From Saprospiraceae bacterium (GTDB taxonomy: Bacteria; Bacteroidota; Bacteroidia; Chitinophagales; Saprospiraceae), in assembly GCA_016715405.1 (NCBI GenBank), contig JADKAE010000001.1, positions 1-64,000 on the forward strand: a stretch of DNA of 64,000 nt, read 5' to 3'. A model generated the notes under the pieces. The model was not told where the DNA came from. It made no database searches and saw nothing but the letters and a program-made list of their open reading frames with translations. Positions 1-8,954 of this stretch are shown here, one piece after another (the first letter of the stretch is position 1; each line of letters starts with the position of its first letter). The translations under genes and the position numbers were made by a program.

Positions 1-1453
1 CTGCTTACAAATGAAGCAGTTTTTTTAGATCAATTCAAAACTGCTAAATCCAATCTCCCCAAAGTTTTCTTGAACTCAAGGAACTCATTAAAACAAATTC
101 TACACAATTGAGCTCTTTGATAAAACTAGAAAATTTGATTTCCCTCAGGCTCAATTATTTAGATTCGCTCCACAATATATTCGAAACCGGAGGGTTAAAT
201 CCGGAAAACACTTTGGTTTATATGAATCAGGGACGGGTTATTATGGAGCAAATAAAAACATCTATCAGCAACATGCGTAATACTGAAAATGCATTTTATG
301 AATCAAAATATAATAATTCTACTACTTTTACCCAAACAGCCAGAACAGTCATCACTATATTTTCTATTTCCTCCTTGTTGATCATAATTTTTACATTTTA
401 TATTTTGTTTAAAAATCAAAATGACATAGCTGACAGAGAAATGAAATACCGCAGGATTTTCGAACTCAGTCCGGATATTATTTATCAACTCGATAAGAAT
501 TTAATAATATCTGAAATAAGTCCTGCAATTACAGAACAACTCGGTTATAAATCAGAAACCCTGATCAACTCAAATCTTGGAGAATTATTTCAAGAGGAAA
601 AAAATACAAAGTTTATTGAAAAGACCATTAAACGGGGTTTATCCATTTCAAACATGGAAATAACCTTAAAACATCTGGATGGCAGATCAATAAGTTTTCT
701 ATTGAATTTATATGCGGATAATTCCACTAAATCGTTTCAGGGATCGTTAATAAATATTACAGAACGAATACGGCGCGAACGTGAAAAAAATGCCCTTGAA
801 AAATTCGCAGGGATTGGAAAAATTGCCAGAATAATTGCACACGAGGTTAGAAATCCTTTGACAAATATAAATTTATCTGTTGATTCCCTGAAAAATAATG
901 CGGACCAGACTGAGATCAATGACTTTCTGGAGATCATTGAAAATAACAGCAAACGTATTAATAAACTAATTACAGAGTTGTTATATACCACAAAAGTAAA
1001 TATCAATACCTCTATTCCGCTTTCTGTTAATGCTGTTTTAGATAATACCCTGGAATTAGCAAAGGATCGCATTAAATTAAAAGGTATAACTCTCCCTGAA
1101 AAATTATGATCCAGATATTTGTTCCATTGAAGGAGATGAGCAACAATTGCAAATGGCCTTTCTAAATATAATAATAAATGCCATTGAAGCTATGAATGGC
1201 AAGGAAAATATCCTTGAGGTCGAGATCAAAAAGGTGCTTGACAAATGCCTCATATCCATTTCAGATACTGGTCACGGTATAAAAAGGATGATATTGACAA
1301 TATATTTGAACCCTTTTTCAGCACTAAAAAGAATGGAACCGGGCTCGGTTTAGCAACCACACAAATAATCATACTTCTGCACGGAGGAACAATTGAAGTT
1401 ACCAAATACCTGAAAAAGGAACTAAATTTATTGTTAGTCTCAATTATCTCTAA
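1..1453 (+). CDS. CHASE3-PAS sensor histidine kinase, 5'-truncated and frameshifted
   Basis: Membrane-bound sensor kinase of a two-component system; the gene starts before the window. From base 1 the translation matches the second half of a CHASE3-type sensor domain (LLTNEAVFLDQFK, then after a frame change near 60 ELKELIKTN). A transmembrane helix follows at about 342-410 and a PAS domain at about 440-760. The HisKA helix carries IAHEVRNPLTNI (phosphoacceptor His codon 840-842). The HATPase_c domain shows an N box (NIIINAIEAM, from 1165), DTGHGI and GTGLGLA. These parts are in different frames: breaks near 60, in an A5 run near 1100, in an A5 run near 1281, and near 1410. The likely true stop is the TAA at 1451-1453. 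Longest uninterrupted piece: 108-1109. Each single-base correction restores family-like sequence, so sequencing error is more likely than decay. No response regulator lies next to it. Confidence 0.8.
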
Positions 1454-1696
1454 ACACTTTATTACCAAGTATAATTGCGAGTTATCTTACGCTGCACAAT
1501 ACATTAAAGATTGTTTTTTAGAGGAATATTTTCCACAACATGTACAATAATTGCATTAAGTTGCTGGTCACTTGAAAACAAAAAAACTCAAGCAACCATC
1601 CAAATGCATATATATCAAGACATTTGGAGAAAACCTATATTGGGGAGGAAGAATAGCATACAATTTGCAAAATTGAATATAGAGAAAATTACACTT

Positions 1697-1970
1697 ATGA
1701 AAATTACCAAAAAACCCAAAATAAAAACCGGATCAAAAATAGAAAAGTCAAAATTGGCAGATAGTAGATCATTGCCGTTCAATAAGAAAAAGAAAAGATA
1801 GAAGCAGAAAATCTGATTCGAAGAAAAGGGTTACTGATAAAGAACAACTCCACAAAATTTCACTTGCAAAACCAACAACAAGTAAAAATAAATTGAATGC
1901 CATAATAGAAGAAGAAAATGGAGTAAGGGATGCCAGCAGAAAAGGAAAGTTGAAGAAGGATTTAAATTAG
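1697..1970 (+). CDS. small Lys-rich basic protein, frameshifted (doubtful)
   Basis: An ATG at 1697 opens a very basic reading frame (KITKKPKIKTGSK) that stops at 1801. A second frame continues the same Lys/Ser-rich composition (RKSDSKKRVTDKEQ) to a TAG at 1968-1970. A one-base shift near the poly-A tract at about 1790 would join them into a protein of about 90 residues. No family is recognised; high lysine in AT-rich DNA can arise by chance, so this is a weak call. It lies between the kinase and a hypothetical gene on the same strand. Confidence 0.25.
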
Positions 1971-1992
1971 ATCACAAAATAAACACAATTTT

Positions 1993-2529
1993 ATGAGAGA
2001 ATATTATGAATTGCCAGATGCAACAGGAAGTACAAGTTCGTATTGTGTTTCTGACCCCTCTATTCTCATGTCAAATGTGGTGCAGGACCTGTTAATAAAG
2101 GAATGCATGGTTACGCAGGTTAATAGCATTTTATCGGCACATATCAACTTGAATAATTATATAAATTCAATTCTCCCCGAAATTGAAAATACCTATCTGC
2201 AGCAACATTTGGAAATATTTAAAAACGATACCATTTACCACATACTTGAGTTAAATGCATTTGTCGGCGAGATAGAAGATGACTTTATCAGCAACGAATC
2301 GAAACATAAGGTTAGAAGTTGGAAAAGGGATCTTTCATTTGTAAGATCAATGCAAATAATGACCGGTTATATTCTTAATTTTTATACTCCGGCAGAAAAA
2401 TTAGCAGAAAACCTAAATTACAACACAATTCTTAATGCTATTTCGACATTACACGCAACTACTCAGGAATTACACAATACGATAACTCAAATTTCAATAC
2501 AGTTAATCAATAATAAATTTATAAACTAA
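1993..2529 (+). CDS. hypothetical all-helical protein, possibly ferritin-like
   Basis: 178-residue soluble protein with no signal peptide or membrane segment. The sequence is predicted by eye to be almost entirely helical, with four long amphipathic stretches (for example VQDLLIKECMVTQVNSIL and TIYHILELNAFVGEIEDD). This resembles four-helix ferritin-like proteins, but no metal-binding E-x2-H pattern is clear. It is followed after 11 bases by another four-helix-bundle protein (DUF2383), so the two may be co-transcribed and share a stress role. Not recognised as a named family. Confidence 0.7.
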   Translation: MREYYELPDATGSTSSYCVSDPSILMSNVVQDLLIKECMVTQVNSILSAHINLNNYINSILPEIENTYLQQHLEIFKNDTIYHILELNAFVGEIEDDFISNESKHKVRSWKRDLSFVRSMQIMTGYILNFYTPAEKLAENLNYNTILNAISTLHATTQELHNTITQISIQLINNKFIN

Positions 2530-2540
2530 AATTTAACAAT

Positions 2541-3011
2541 ATGACAAACAAAACAAATGAAGCCATGATAGCCGCATTAAATAGTTTGATAACTATTAAC
2601 AACGACCGATATGAAGGTTATACCACAGCGGCTAAAGAAAGTAAGGAGATGGATTTAGACAAACAATTTTTCGAAAGTGCGGGCAAAAGCAAAATGTATG
2701 CTGGTAAACTTTCTCAATATGTGCGTGAACTTGGTGGTGAACCTTCGGAAGGCACAACTAATTCTGGAAAATTATACCGTATCTGGATGGATGTTAAGGC
2801 TGCCATTGTAGCAAAAGATCGCGCTGCAATTTTATCCAGCTGTGAATTTGGTGAAGATGCCGCTTTAAAGGTTTATGAGGAGGTAAAAGAAAACACCGAC
2901 TTGCAGTTCCCGGCCGATTATATTGCTACTATCAATTCGCAGGAAATGGAGATCAGATTGGACCATGACCGTATTAAAGCAATGCGAGATGCAGCTGTTG
3001 AAAGTAAATAA
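2541..3011 (+). CDS. PA2169 family four-helix-bundle protein (DUF2383)
   Basis: 156-residue soluble protein matching the DUF2383/PA2169 family by length and pattern. An N-terminal NEAMIAALNSLITINNDRYEGY is followed by KEMDLDKQFFESAGKSKMY, a GGEPSEGTT turn and GEDAALKVYEEVKENTD. The family has a ferritin-like four-helix fold of unknown activity and is common beside general-stress genes. It starts 11 bases after the previous gene and ends at a strong palindrome, so it is probably the last gene of a short operon. Confidence 0.85.
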   Translation: MTNKTNEAMIAALNSLITINNDRYEGYTTAAKESKEMDLDKQFFESAGKSKMYAGKLSQYVRELGGEPSEGTTNSGKLYRIWMDVKAAIVAKDRAAILSSCEFGEDAALKVYEEVKENTDLQFPADYIATINSQEMEIRLDHDRIKAMRDAAVESK

Positions 3012-3025
3012 TCTTTTTCACAATC

Positions 3026-3064
3026 AAATTAAGAAATGTTTCCCAGGGAAACATTTCTTAATTT
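3026..3064 (+). terminator. perfect 19-bp inverted repeat after the DUF2383 gene
   Basis: Arms 3026-3044 and 3046-3064 are exact reverse complements, with one base between them (core GTTTCCCAGGGAAAC). The flanks are A/T rich. It lies 14 bases after a stop codon, so a terminator or RNA 3'-end stabiliser is likely. The perfect symmetry also allows a protein-binding palindrome. Confidence 0.6.
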
Positions 3065-3078
3065 TAAAATACAACAAA

Positions 3079-3294
3079 ATGAAAATTATTTCCATAATAT
3101 TAATTATCGTAGGTATCTCCATGATATTCATAAATCAAGTGGAATTTACTAAAAAGGAAAAGGTAATAGATCTCGGTTCTGTAGAGGTTAACAAAAATGA
3201 AAAAAGGGAAGTGAGTTGGCCTTTATATACAGGAATTATAATAGGAGCCGCCGGTGTAGTTATGCTGGTGAGCAGCAAAAGGAAAATAAATTAA
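3079..3294 (+). CDS. small two-helix membrane protein
   Basis: 71 residues: a first transmembrane helix (IISIILIIVGISMIFI), a short extramembrane segment VIDLGSVEVNKNEKREVSWP, and a second helix (YTGIIIGAAGVVMLVS) ending in a Lys/Arg-rich tail. The ATG at 3079 is chosen because a longer frame upstream would run through the preceding palindrome. Small membrane proteins with a K-x-V-x-D-L-G loop are common in Bacteroidota, with unknown function. Confidence 0.65.
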   Translation: MKIISIILIIVGISMIFINQVEFTKKEKVIDLGSVEVNKNEKREVSWPLYTGIIIGAAGVVMLVSSKRKIN

Positions 3295-3319
3295 TACTAA
3301 CCAAATTAATACTACTAAT

Positions 3320-3661
3320 ATGAATAAGACTTCTGAAATGACAACCGTGACTGCAATACTTGAAAAATTGCGTGTAAAACGTTACGACAATGAATTTATC
3401 ATGACACCTTCCGGATTCGATGTTGGTAAAGGTAAAGCCTATGCACCCGAAGAATTAAAAATAATTAAAACCTATAGATTTGAAGGAGATTCCAGTCCGG
3501 ATGATAGTTGTGTTTTGTATGTAATAGAGGCAAATGATGGGTTGATCGGATACACTATGGATGCTTACGGAGTTTACAGCAATCATACAGACGACGGTTA
3601 TGATGAGTTCCTTACTAAAATTCCTGTTGAAAACAGAGATGAACAGGTAATATTCTCATAA
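3320..3661 (+). CDS. hypothetical small acidic protein (misnamed PRPP-synthetase-like family)
   Basis: 113-residue cytoplasmic protein. The central YRFEGDSSPDDSCVLYVIE and the GYTMDAYGVYSN segment match a short Bacteroidota family often labelled phosphoribosylpyrophosphate synthetase in databases. It is far too short for that enzyme and has no PRPP loop. Function is unknown. It ends at a bidirectional-looking terminator that separates it from a minus-strand operon. Confidence 0.7.
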   Translation: MNKTSEMTTVTAILEKLRVKRYDNEFIMTPSGFDVGKGKAYAPEELKIIKTYRFEGDSSPDDSCVLYVIEANDGLIGYTMDAYGVYSNHTDDGYDEFLTKIPVENRDEQVIFS

Positions 3662-3728
3662 ATTAAATTAACGTTTAATAATATAGAAAACATATTTTAA
3701 TCAAAATTATACGATATTGCCTAAAACT

Positions 3729-3761
3729 AAAACAGCGAATGATAATTCATCCGCTGTTTTT
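3729..3761. terminator. bidirectional intrinsic terminator
   Basis: Arms AAAACAGCG (3729-3737) and CGCTGTTTT (3752-3760) surround a 14-base loop, with a T run on the right and A run on the left. It lies between convergent genes ending at 3661 (+) and 3785 (-), so it can serve both. Confidence 0.75.
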
Positions 3762-3784
3762 ATTTATATCCGATCTAAGCAAAT

Positions 3785-4229
3785 TTAAAATATTCCTTGA
3801 TTGTCAACCTTTTCTTGTTTTTTGGGAAACATACCTTTTACGGAAGCTACATGTTCATCTACATTTTTAGAAACAACATACTTGGTAAATTGTCCAAGTC
3901 CATAACCTATAAGAGATCTAAGTAACATCTTTTTCCCACGGGTTACAATTAATCCGCCTGCAACCAAAGGTATAGCTACCTTTACTGCAGTGTTCAAGAA
4001 TGATTTAGGTTCATCATCAGATTCCTTTTCACCGCCTATTCCCAATTTGTCTTTAACTCTGGAAACCAGTCCAAATATTCTGGTTACAGATTTCACCTTG
4101 TCAGATATTTCATGATAATGTTCTTTGAGGGTCTAATTCAAGACCGTCGATTTTTGCACGAAGTTTTGCCCTCTCCATTTGCAAATCCTCAATATTATTT
4201 ATTATAGGCTTATATTCAGTCGTCATCAT
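3785..4229 (-). CDS. third protein of YtxH/holin-like membrane operon, frameshifted
   Basis: Small membrane-associated protein. The N-terminal part from the double ATG at 4224-4229 reads EYKPIINNIEDLQMERAKLR. A one-base shift at the CCC near 4135 continues as DLKEHYHEISDKVKSVTRIF and then the frame 4096-3785. The C-terminal half has one hydrophobic segment (VAIPLVAGGLIVT) and the motif SLIGYGLGQFTKYV. It overlaps the stop of the upstream gene by 14 bases, so translation is probably coupled. Its size and neighbours resemble the third, poorly conserved member of yqjD-yqjE-yqjK type gene sets, but homology was not established. Confidence 0.6.
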
Positions 4230-4581
4230 TATTAAAGTCCTTTATAAACATGTTAGTCAATCCTGGTTTAACACTTTTCTTGCTGATCAATTTAAGCACC
4301 AACGCTATCAGAATGAAAAAACCGGCTACTGCAACAAATCCTAAAGCAGTATTATTAAAAATACTTCCCAACCAATAACTTGCAGCAATTGCGACAAAAA
4401 CAAAAAAGAGTAAAACAAAAATTACAACTGCACCGGCTGAAACAAGATTTGCCAGTGCAGTTGCGATCTTTTCGGTAATATTAAGACGAATCACCTGAAC
4501 TCGTAAATTCAAGTATTCTTTTGCATCATCGGTCAGATCACGTAAATCAATTTTTGATTCATCTATATTACCGGTTTTCAT
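4216..4581 (-). CDS. phage holin / YqjE-like inner membrane protein
   Basis: 121 residues. An acidic N-terminus (DESKIDLRDLTDDAKEYLNL) is followed by two adjacent transmembrane helices (VSAGAVVIFVLLFFVFVAIA and LGFVAVAGFFILIALVLKLI) and a charged tail ending in FNNDDD. This matches the phage-holin-family/YqjE (DUF1469-like) architecture found in Bacteroidota, where it is not a phage lysis protein. Its ATG overlaps the stop of the YtxH gene by four bases (ATGA), so the two are translationally coupled. Confidence 0.75.
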   Translation of the reverse strand: MKTGNIDESKIDLRDLTDDAKEYLNLRVQVIRLNITEKIATALANLVSAGAVVIFVLLFFVFVAIAASYWLGSIFNNTALGFVAVAGFFILIALVLKLISKKSVKPGLTNMFIKDFNNDDD

Positions 4582-4928
4582 AAATGTTTTACGGCTTGTT
4601 TCGCATCATGATTTAATTTGTTTGCTTCATTGTGCGTTCTTTCAATAAAATCGAGAACTTTTTGTTTACCTTCTTCTTTCATGTCTTTTAATGCATACAT
4701 GATCTTGTCTTTTTGGGTTGCACCTTTTTCTTTTAACTCAGAAGCTTTTTCTTTCAATTCTGCAAATTCATTCATCAATTTTTCCTGAATTTCATCACTT
4801 ACATTATTCAAAGCATTTCCAATTTTTTTTCTGAGTTTGTCATTGCGTTCAGATGCGAACCAATAACCTAATGCTACTCCGGCACCTACTCCGGCTAATA
4901 AAGCTAATACTGTTTTTCCGTTGCTCAT
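4578..4928 (-). CDS. YtxH domain-containing protein
   Basis: 116 residues with the YtxH pattern: an N-terminal glycine-rich transmembrane helix (VLALLAGVGAGVALGYWFAS) and a long Lys/Glu-rich coiled coil (LRKKIGNALNNVSDEIQEKL). YtxH proteins are inner-membrane-anchored general-stress proteins. It is the first gene of a three-gene minus-strand operon running to 3785. Confidence 0.85.
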   Translation of the reverse strand: MSNGKTVLALLAGVGAGVALGYWFASERNDKLRKKIGNALNNVSDEIQEKLMNEFAELKEKASELKEKGATQKDKIMYALKDMKEEGKQKVLDFIERTHNEANKLNHDAKQAVKHL

Positions 4929-5242
4929 AATCGTTTGTTTTTAAAAATTAATATTAAAATATTTGGCAGAACCAGTTATTTTATCAATAATAATCTGTTT
5001 CTGATATAAATAAATTCCAAATATCAAACCACCTGATTTATTAAGCCTGAAACCATTGATATAATGGGGTTTGCGAGATTTTAATGTATACAAACCACCA
5101 TGATATATGTAGAAATTTTTCCCTATATTTCTATTATCTTGTGGAAAAATCTCCAATTGTTATAAATCCATTTTTTATGCCTGATTTGTAATCAAATACC
5201 ATTGGTATAGAGATTGCTTCTTTCCTGTCTCAATCGGCATTT
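4929..5242. other. intergenic stretch without a supported gene
   Basis: About 310 bases between the divergent YtxH operon and the outer membrane protein gene. A minus-strand frame of 71 codons (5156-4941) exists but has no recognisable domain and unconvincing composition. Promoters for both flanking units must lie here; no clear TAnnTTTG element was picked out. Confidence 0.4.
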
Positions 5243-5860
5243 ATGATAAAATATTACCTGCTTCTTATTTCCATAAGTATAATAGTAAACTCCACAGCCT
5301 TCAGCCAATACGTTACATTCGGACGTGCATTTAGTTTCGGACATGCATTTATTACAGAAAAGGATGTTCAACATAAATTTTTTTTTAGTTTAACAGGTGG
5401 ATTATCAATTACTTATGCGAAAAAAGCTAACTATGGTTTTGCAGCTGATGTGGTTTATTCCACTGAGGGAGGAAAAACAATTTACGATTTAGGCGGAGTA
5501 GATACGGAAAATAAGGTTAAATTATCCTACATCCGTATACCTCTTAAAGTGGTGTATTTTCTTGGTGAATACGGTGATGAAATTCGTCCAAAAGTAGTTG
5601 CAGGACCATCTTTTGCGTTTTTAGTAGGGGCCGATTCCAATAAGGAAAACTCCTATGATGACTTTAATAAAATAGACGTAGGTGTACATATCGGAGTTGG
5701 AGCCAACAAATTGATATGCGATAGAATTTGGCTCAACACAGATATCACTTATACTCAGGGTTTAGTGGATATAACAGAGGGAAATGCAGGAAACGGTATC
5801 AATCTCAACGGAAATATACGAATGAACATAAGTCTGCTTTTAGGAACAAACAGAGATTGA
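5243..5860 (+). CDS. PorT-like outer membrane beta-barrel protein
   Basis: 205 residues. A signal peptide (YYLLLISISIIVNSTAFSQ) is followed by alternating beta-strand pattern and aromatic strand ends, for example NYGFAADVVYSTEGG, VKLSYIRIPLKVVYFLG and KVVAGPSFAFLVGAD. This fits the eight-stranded outer-membrane barrel (OMP_b-brl_2/PorT-like) family widespread in Bacteroidota. It stands alone on the plus strand. No ligand or partner can be inferred. Confidence 0.75.
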   Translation: MIKYYLLLISISIIVNSTAFSQYVTFGRAFSFGHAFITEKDVQHKFFFSLTGGLSITYAKKANYGFAADVVYSTEGGKTIYDLGGVDTENKVKLSYIRIPLKVVYFLGEYGDEIRPKVVAGPSFAFLVGADSNKENSYDDFNKIDVGVHIGVGANKLICDRIWLNTDITYTQGLVDITEGNAGNGINLNGNIRMNISLLLGTNRD

Positions 5861-6031
5861 TCATATTTTTACGCATATGGGGAATTTTTTCTACGTGATT
5901 GACTTATTTTTACCCCGATTTATAACAGGTTGAATTAAAGATAATTGCTAAAATATGTCAATATATTCAATTGGTACATTTATGGAAGTTACCTATTTAC
6001 AAATTATAAATTAACCTTAAATTATAAAATT

Positions 6032-6202
6032 ATGTTACGTTGGGCCCTAATATTTTTCATCGTTGCTATTATAGCGGGTGTATTTGGTTTTGGTGGGATT
6101 GCAGCAGGTGCTGTATCTATTGCCAGGATATTGTTCTATATTTTTATTGTATTATTTATTCTCAGTCTGATCGGAGGATATACAATTGGTAAAAAATCGT
6201 AA
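6032..6202 (+). CDS. DUF1328 family small membrane protein
   Basis: 56 residues starting MLRWALIFFIVAIIAGVFGF and containing GGIAAGAVSIARILFYIFIV, the hallmark pattern of DUF1328/UPF0391 with two transmembrane helices. The ATG at 6032 gives the family's normal length; the frame upstream is not family-like. A lipoprotein follows after 6 bases and is probably co-transcribed. The family is linked to osmotic or general stress. Confidence 0.85.
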   Translation: MLRWALIFFIVAIIAGVFGFGGIAAGAVSIARILFYIFIVLFILSLIGGYTIGKKS

Positions 6203-6208
6203 GAGGTT

Positions 6209-6442
6209 ATGAAAAAAATCAACAAGTTGTTCGTTGTGATAATCCTTATTATTTCTTTTGGATGTAAGCAACAGAACAATGAGCCTGATTTAAAAGAAGA
6301 ACATCACATTGATTCTGTAATGGAGGACAGCGGTGAAATGGTTCGCGATGCTAATGAGGGTATAAAACAAGGATTTGAGGAATCAAAAGAAGAATTAAAA
6401 GAAAAAGCAGAAGAATTACTAACCGACACAATTCCACATTAA
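6209..6442 (+). CDS. small coiled-coil lipoprotein
   Basis: 77 residues with a lipoprotein signal (VVIILIISFGC, lipid-attachment Cys at position 19) and a short Glu/Lys-rich mature part (GFEESKEELKEKAEELL) that should form one amphipathic helix. It is next to the DUF1328 gene and followed by a strong terminator, so the two form a short operon. No specific function is known. Confidence 0.75.
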   Translation: MKKINKLFVVIILIISFGCKQQNNEPDLKEEHHIDSVMEDSGEMVRDANEGIKQGFEESKEELKEKAEELLTDTIPH

Positions 6443-6463
6443 AAGAAGCTGAATTTTACATTT

Positions 6464-6500
6464 AAAAAAAACTGTTTCATTATTTGAAACAGTTTTTTTT
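6464..6500 (+). terminator. intrinsic terminator
   Basis: Perfect 16-base arms (6464-6479 and 6485-6500; core ACTGTTTCA / TGAAACAGT) around the loop TTATT. The right arm ends in eight T, the left arm begins with eight A, so it may work in both directions between the lipoprotein gene and the convergent DUF748 gene. Confidence 0.85.
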
Positions 6501-6559
6501 ATATTCTGATAATTACTTATACGCTATTTTATAGATTATTAAAAGCAGAATTTGGTTGA

Positions 6560-7738
6560 TCAATCAGTTTTCTTTTTATCTTTTCTATCAAATATTTTCT
6601 CAATAAATCCCTTTTTTTCCACTTCAGCTTCTTTCACAGTATTTATATTGATAGTATGTTCCAACGAAGGATATAGTGCCTCAATAAAAGCATTTCGTAA
6701 AGTTTCACCAATAATATTCCAAACATTAATAGCAGGATCCTTTAATTCACCTTCAAATTCAATTTCAGTTGCAACTTGGTCTTCCGACCTGTTTTTAAAT
6801 ATCCATCCACCCAAGCCGACTACACTTTCCAGAAGTTTTTGTCCCAAAGGATCATTCTTCTCCTCCTTCCATTCAATAACGTCAAGGTCTGTTATGATCG
6901 GTTTAGTATATCCTATTATTTTTCCCTCTTTTGCAGCTGCTTCTGTATATACACCAAAGGTTCCTTTCTGCACATCAAACTTACCATATGCTTTTAAAAA
7001 GTCGTTCACTTCTACAAGATTTAATCCTATCATTTCTGCATTCATATCAAAGGTTGGCGTTTTATTTAAAGCATCCAATTTCATATTCAATTTTGCTTTT
7101 CCACCGTAAATTTCAGCACTGCCTGTAACAGTAGAAGGAAGTAAATTTGTTGAATCGGTTACATTTGAAAGGTTTTCAGCCAGAATATAAATATTTGAAG
7201 TAAATACATCCACCTTTGGCGAACTATAATAATCCAAATAGTGAATTTCACCCTCCACAATTTCAAACCTATTGAGTTTTAATGGCATTAATTCATTTAC
7301 GATATCCTGCCACTCTTTATCAATTTTTGTTTGAGAAGTTTCTTCCGTTGGGCCTTTTACAAAATTCAGGATTGGACGTCTAACCTCTATTTCTCCAACC
7401 AGGCCGCCTTTAAACAAAGCTTTCCATTCAACGGAAAGATCTATTACTTCAGCAGCAAAAAAAGGAACTGGAATTTTACCTCCGGTTTTCTCCAGTTTAA
7501 TATCTTTTATTTTATACGATCCAACTATAAGCGCCAGATCAATATCTCTAACATGCCCGGTATATCCGTCGAGTTCTGCTAATTTATTATTGACTACCTT
7601 TAAAACAATATATGGTAGTAATATCCTGATAACGATCAGAACTACTAAAAGACCAAGTAGGATTTTTTTTATCCTCAGTCTTTTCCTTCCTTTAGATTTT
7701 GAAGCTGTTGTTTCCATTGGCTTATTTTTTGAATTCAT
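6560..7738 (-). CDS. DUF748 / AsmA-like envelope protein
   Basis: 392 residues from the ATG at 7738; the longer frame adds an unlikely Phe-rich leader. A basic N-terminus and one transmembrane helix (ILLGLLVVLIVIRILLPYIV) precede a periplasmic repeat-rich region. Features typical of DUF748/AsmA-like proteins include YTGHVRDIDLALIVGSYKI, VEWKALFKGGLVGEIEVRRP and a C-terminal GQKLLESVVGLGGWIFKNR. Related proteins bridge the envelope and are linked to lipid transport; that role here is inference. It is divergent from the YihY gene with only 43 bases between start codons. Confidence 0.8.
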   Translation of the reverse strand: MNSKNKPMETTASKSKGRKRLRIKKILLGLLVVLIVIRILLPYIVLKVVNNKLAELDGYTGHVRDIDLALIVGSYKIKDIKLEKTGGKIPVPFFAAEVIDLSVEWKALFKGGLVGEIEVRRPILNFVKGPTEETSQTKIDKEWQDIVNELMPLKLNRFEIVEGEIHYLDYYSSPKVDVFTSNIYILAENLSNVTDSTNLLPSTVTGSAEIYGGKAKLNMKLDALNKTPTFDMNAEMIGLNLVEVNDFLKAYGKFDVQKGTFGVYTEAAAKEGKIIGYTKPIITDLDVIEWKEEKNDPLGQKLLESVVGLGGWIFKNRSEDQVATEIEFEGELKDPAINVWNIIGETLRNAFIEALYPSLEHTININTVKEAEVEKKGFIEKIFDRKDKKKTD

Positions 7739-7781
7739 AATCAACATTTTTAATTTAATTAGAAAAAAGAATAAAAATACC

Positions 7782-8729
7782 ATGCCATCAAAAAAAATAT
7801 ACGTTAAAAACATTTGGGAAGTAATTGTAGCAACCTTTAAAGGTTTCAGACAAGATAAGGTGCTAAAACTAAGTGCGTCGCTTGCCTATTATACTGTTTT
7901 CGCACTACCGGCCCTGGCGCTGGTGCTAATCTCCGTTACAGGAATATTTTTTGGAGAGGATGCAATGTCCGGAATAATTTATAAAGAATTGCATGAACTG
8001 ATCGGTAAAAATGCCGCTACACAAATTCAGGAAGCAATTAAGAATACACATTTAGCCGGAACCTCTTATGCCGGAACCATTCTCGGTGTTATTACTCTAT
8101 TATTAAGTGCAACAGGAATTTTCGGGGAAATTCAGGATAGTATCAACAGAATCTGGGGCTTGAAGGCAAAACCTAAAAGGGGTATTATTAAATTATTATT
8201 GAACAGGATCATGTCATTTTCACTTATATTAAGTCTTGGTTTTGCAATGTTAGTTTCATTGATCATCAATGGGATATTAGCGGCTCTAAAAGAAAAATTA
8301 CAAGTTGAATTCCCGGGACTAAATGTTAATTTATTATTATTGGTTGACTATGCAATTCAATTAATTACAATTACCTATCTTTTTGCTATCATTTTTAAAA
8401 TATTACCGGATGCAAAAATTAAATGGAGGGACGTGACAATCGGCGCATTGGTAACTACCTTATTGTTTTTAGTAGGTAAAAGCCTATTGGCATATTTTAT
8501 TGCCCGCAATGCCTCCATTGAAGCCTATGGCGCTGCCGGATCGATAATACTTATTTTACTATGGGCATATTATTCCTCAGCTATTCTATATCTGGGGGCT
8601 GAATTTACACAGGTTTATGCTAAAAAATTCGGAAGCGATATTCAGCCAAATAAATATGCATCTTGGGTAGAAATACAAACTGTAGAAGTTACAGCGCCTC
8701 CAACAGAAAAAGGCAGAAACATAAATTAA
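7782..8729 (+). CDS. YihY/virulence factor BrkB family membrane protein
   Basis: 315 residues from the ATG at 7782. It has the YihY/BrkB signature near the N-terminus (KLSASLAYYTVFALPALALV), six or so transmembrane helices, an SATGIFGEIQDSINRIWG loop and a C-terminal AAGSIILILLWAYYSSAILY followed by LGAEFTQVYA. The family was once called ribonuclease BN; its members are integral membrane proteins of uncertain function. It shares a very short divergent promoter region with the DUF748 gene. Confidence 0.88.
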   Translation: MPSKKIYVKNIWEVIVATFKGFRQDKVLKLSASLAYYTVFALPALALVLISVTGIFFGEDAMSGIIYKELHELIGKNAATQIQEAIKNTHLAGTSYAGTILGVITLLLSATGIFGEIQDSINRIWGLKAKPKRGIIKLLLNRIMSFSLILSLGFAMLVSLIINGILAALKEKLQVEFPGLNVNLLLLVDYAIQLITITYLFAIIFKILPDAKIKWRDVTIGALVTTLLFLVGKSLLAYFIARNASIEAYGAAGSIILILLWAYYSSAILYLGAEFTQVYAKKFGSDIQPNKYASWVEIQTVEVTAPPTEKGRNIN

Positions 8730-8792
8730 TATGGAACAATTATTTCAATATAAGAGAAAAATGATTATTAAAACAATTAAACAAAACCTATT

Positions 8793-8948
8793 ATGAATAA
8801 TTTACTTTATATTATCGCTGTAATTCTTATTATTGGATGGGCCCTAGGCTTTTTCGTTTTTGCAGCTTCAGGATTAATTCATGTTTTGCTGGTTATCGCT
8901 GTAATTGCTATAATATTGCGATTGATCCAAGGAAAGCCTGTAGCATAA
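8793..8948 (+). CDS. lmo0937-type small membrane protein
   Basis: 51 residues, two transmembrane helices (LLYIIAVILIIGWALGFFVF and GLIHVLLVIAVIAIILRLI) and a basic tail ending in QGKPVA. This is the compact pattern of the lmo0937 family. It is 63 bases after the YihY gene and converges on the next gene with only six bases between stops. Function unknown, usually stress-associated. Confidence 0.75.
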   Translation: MNNLLYIIAVILIIGWALGFFVFAASGLIHVLLVIAVIAIILRLIQGKPVA

Positions 8949-8954
8949 AAGTAT

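Noticed and set aside
3320..3661. Phosphoribosylpyrophosphate synthetase
   Set aside because: Only the inherited database name of a short family; too small and lacks the PRPP loop.
6552..7109. 185-codon plus-strand frame
   Set aside because: Opposite strand of the DUF748 gene; Ser/Phe-rich without a domain.
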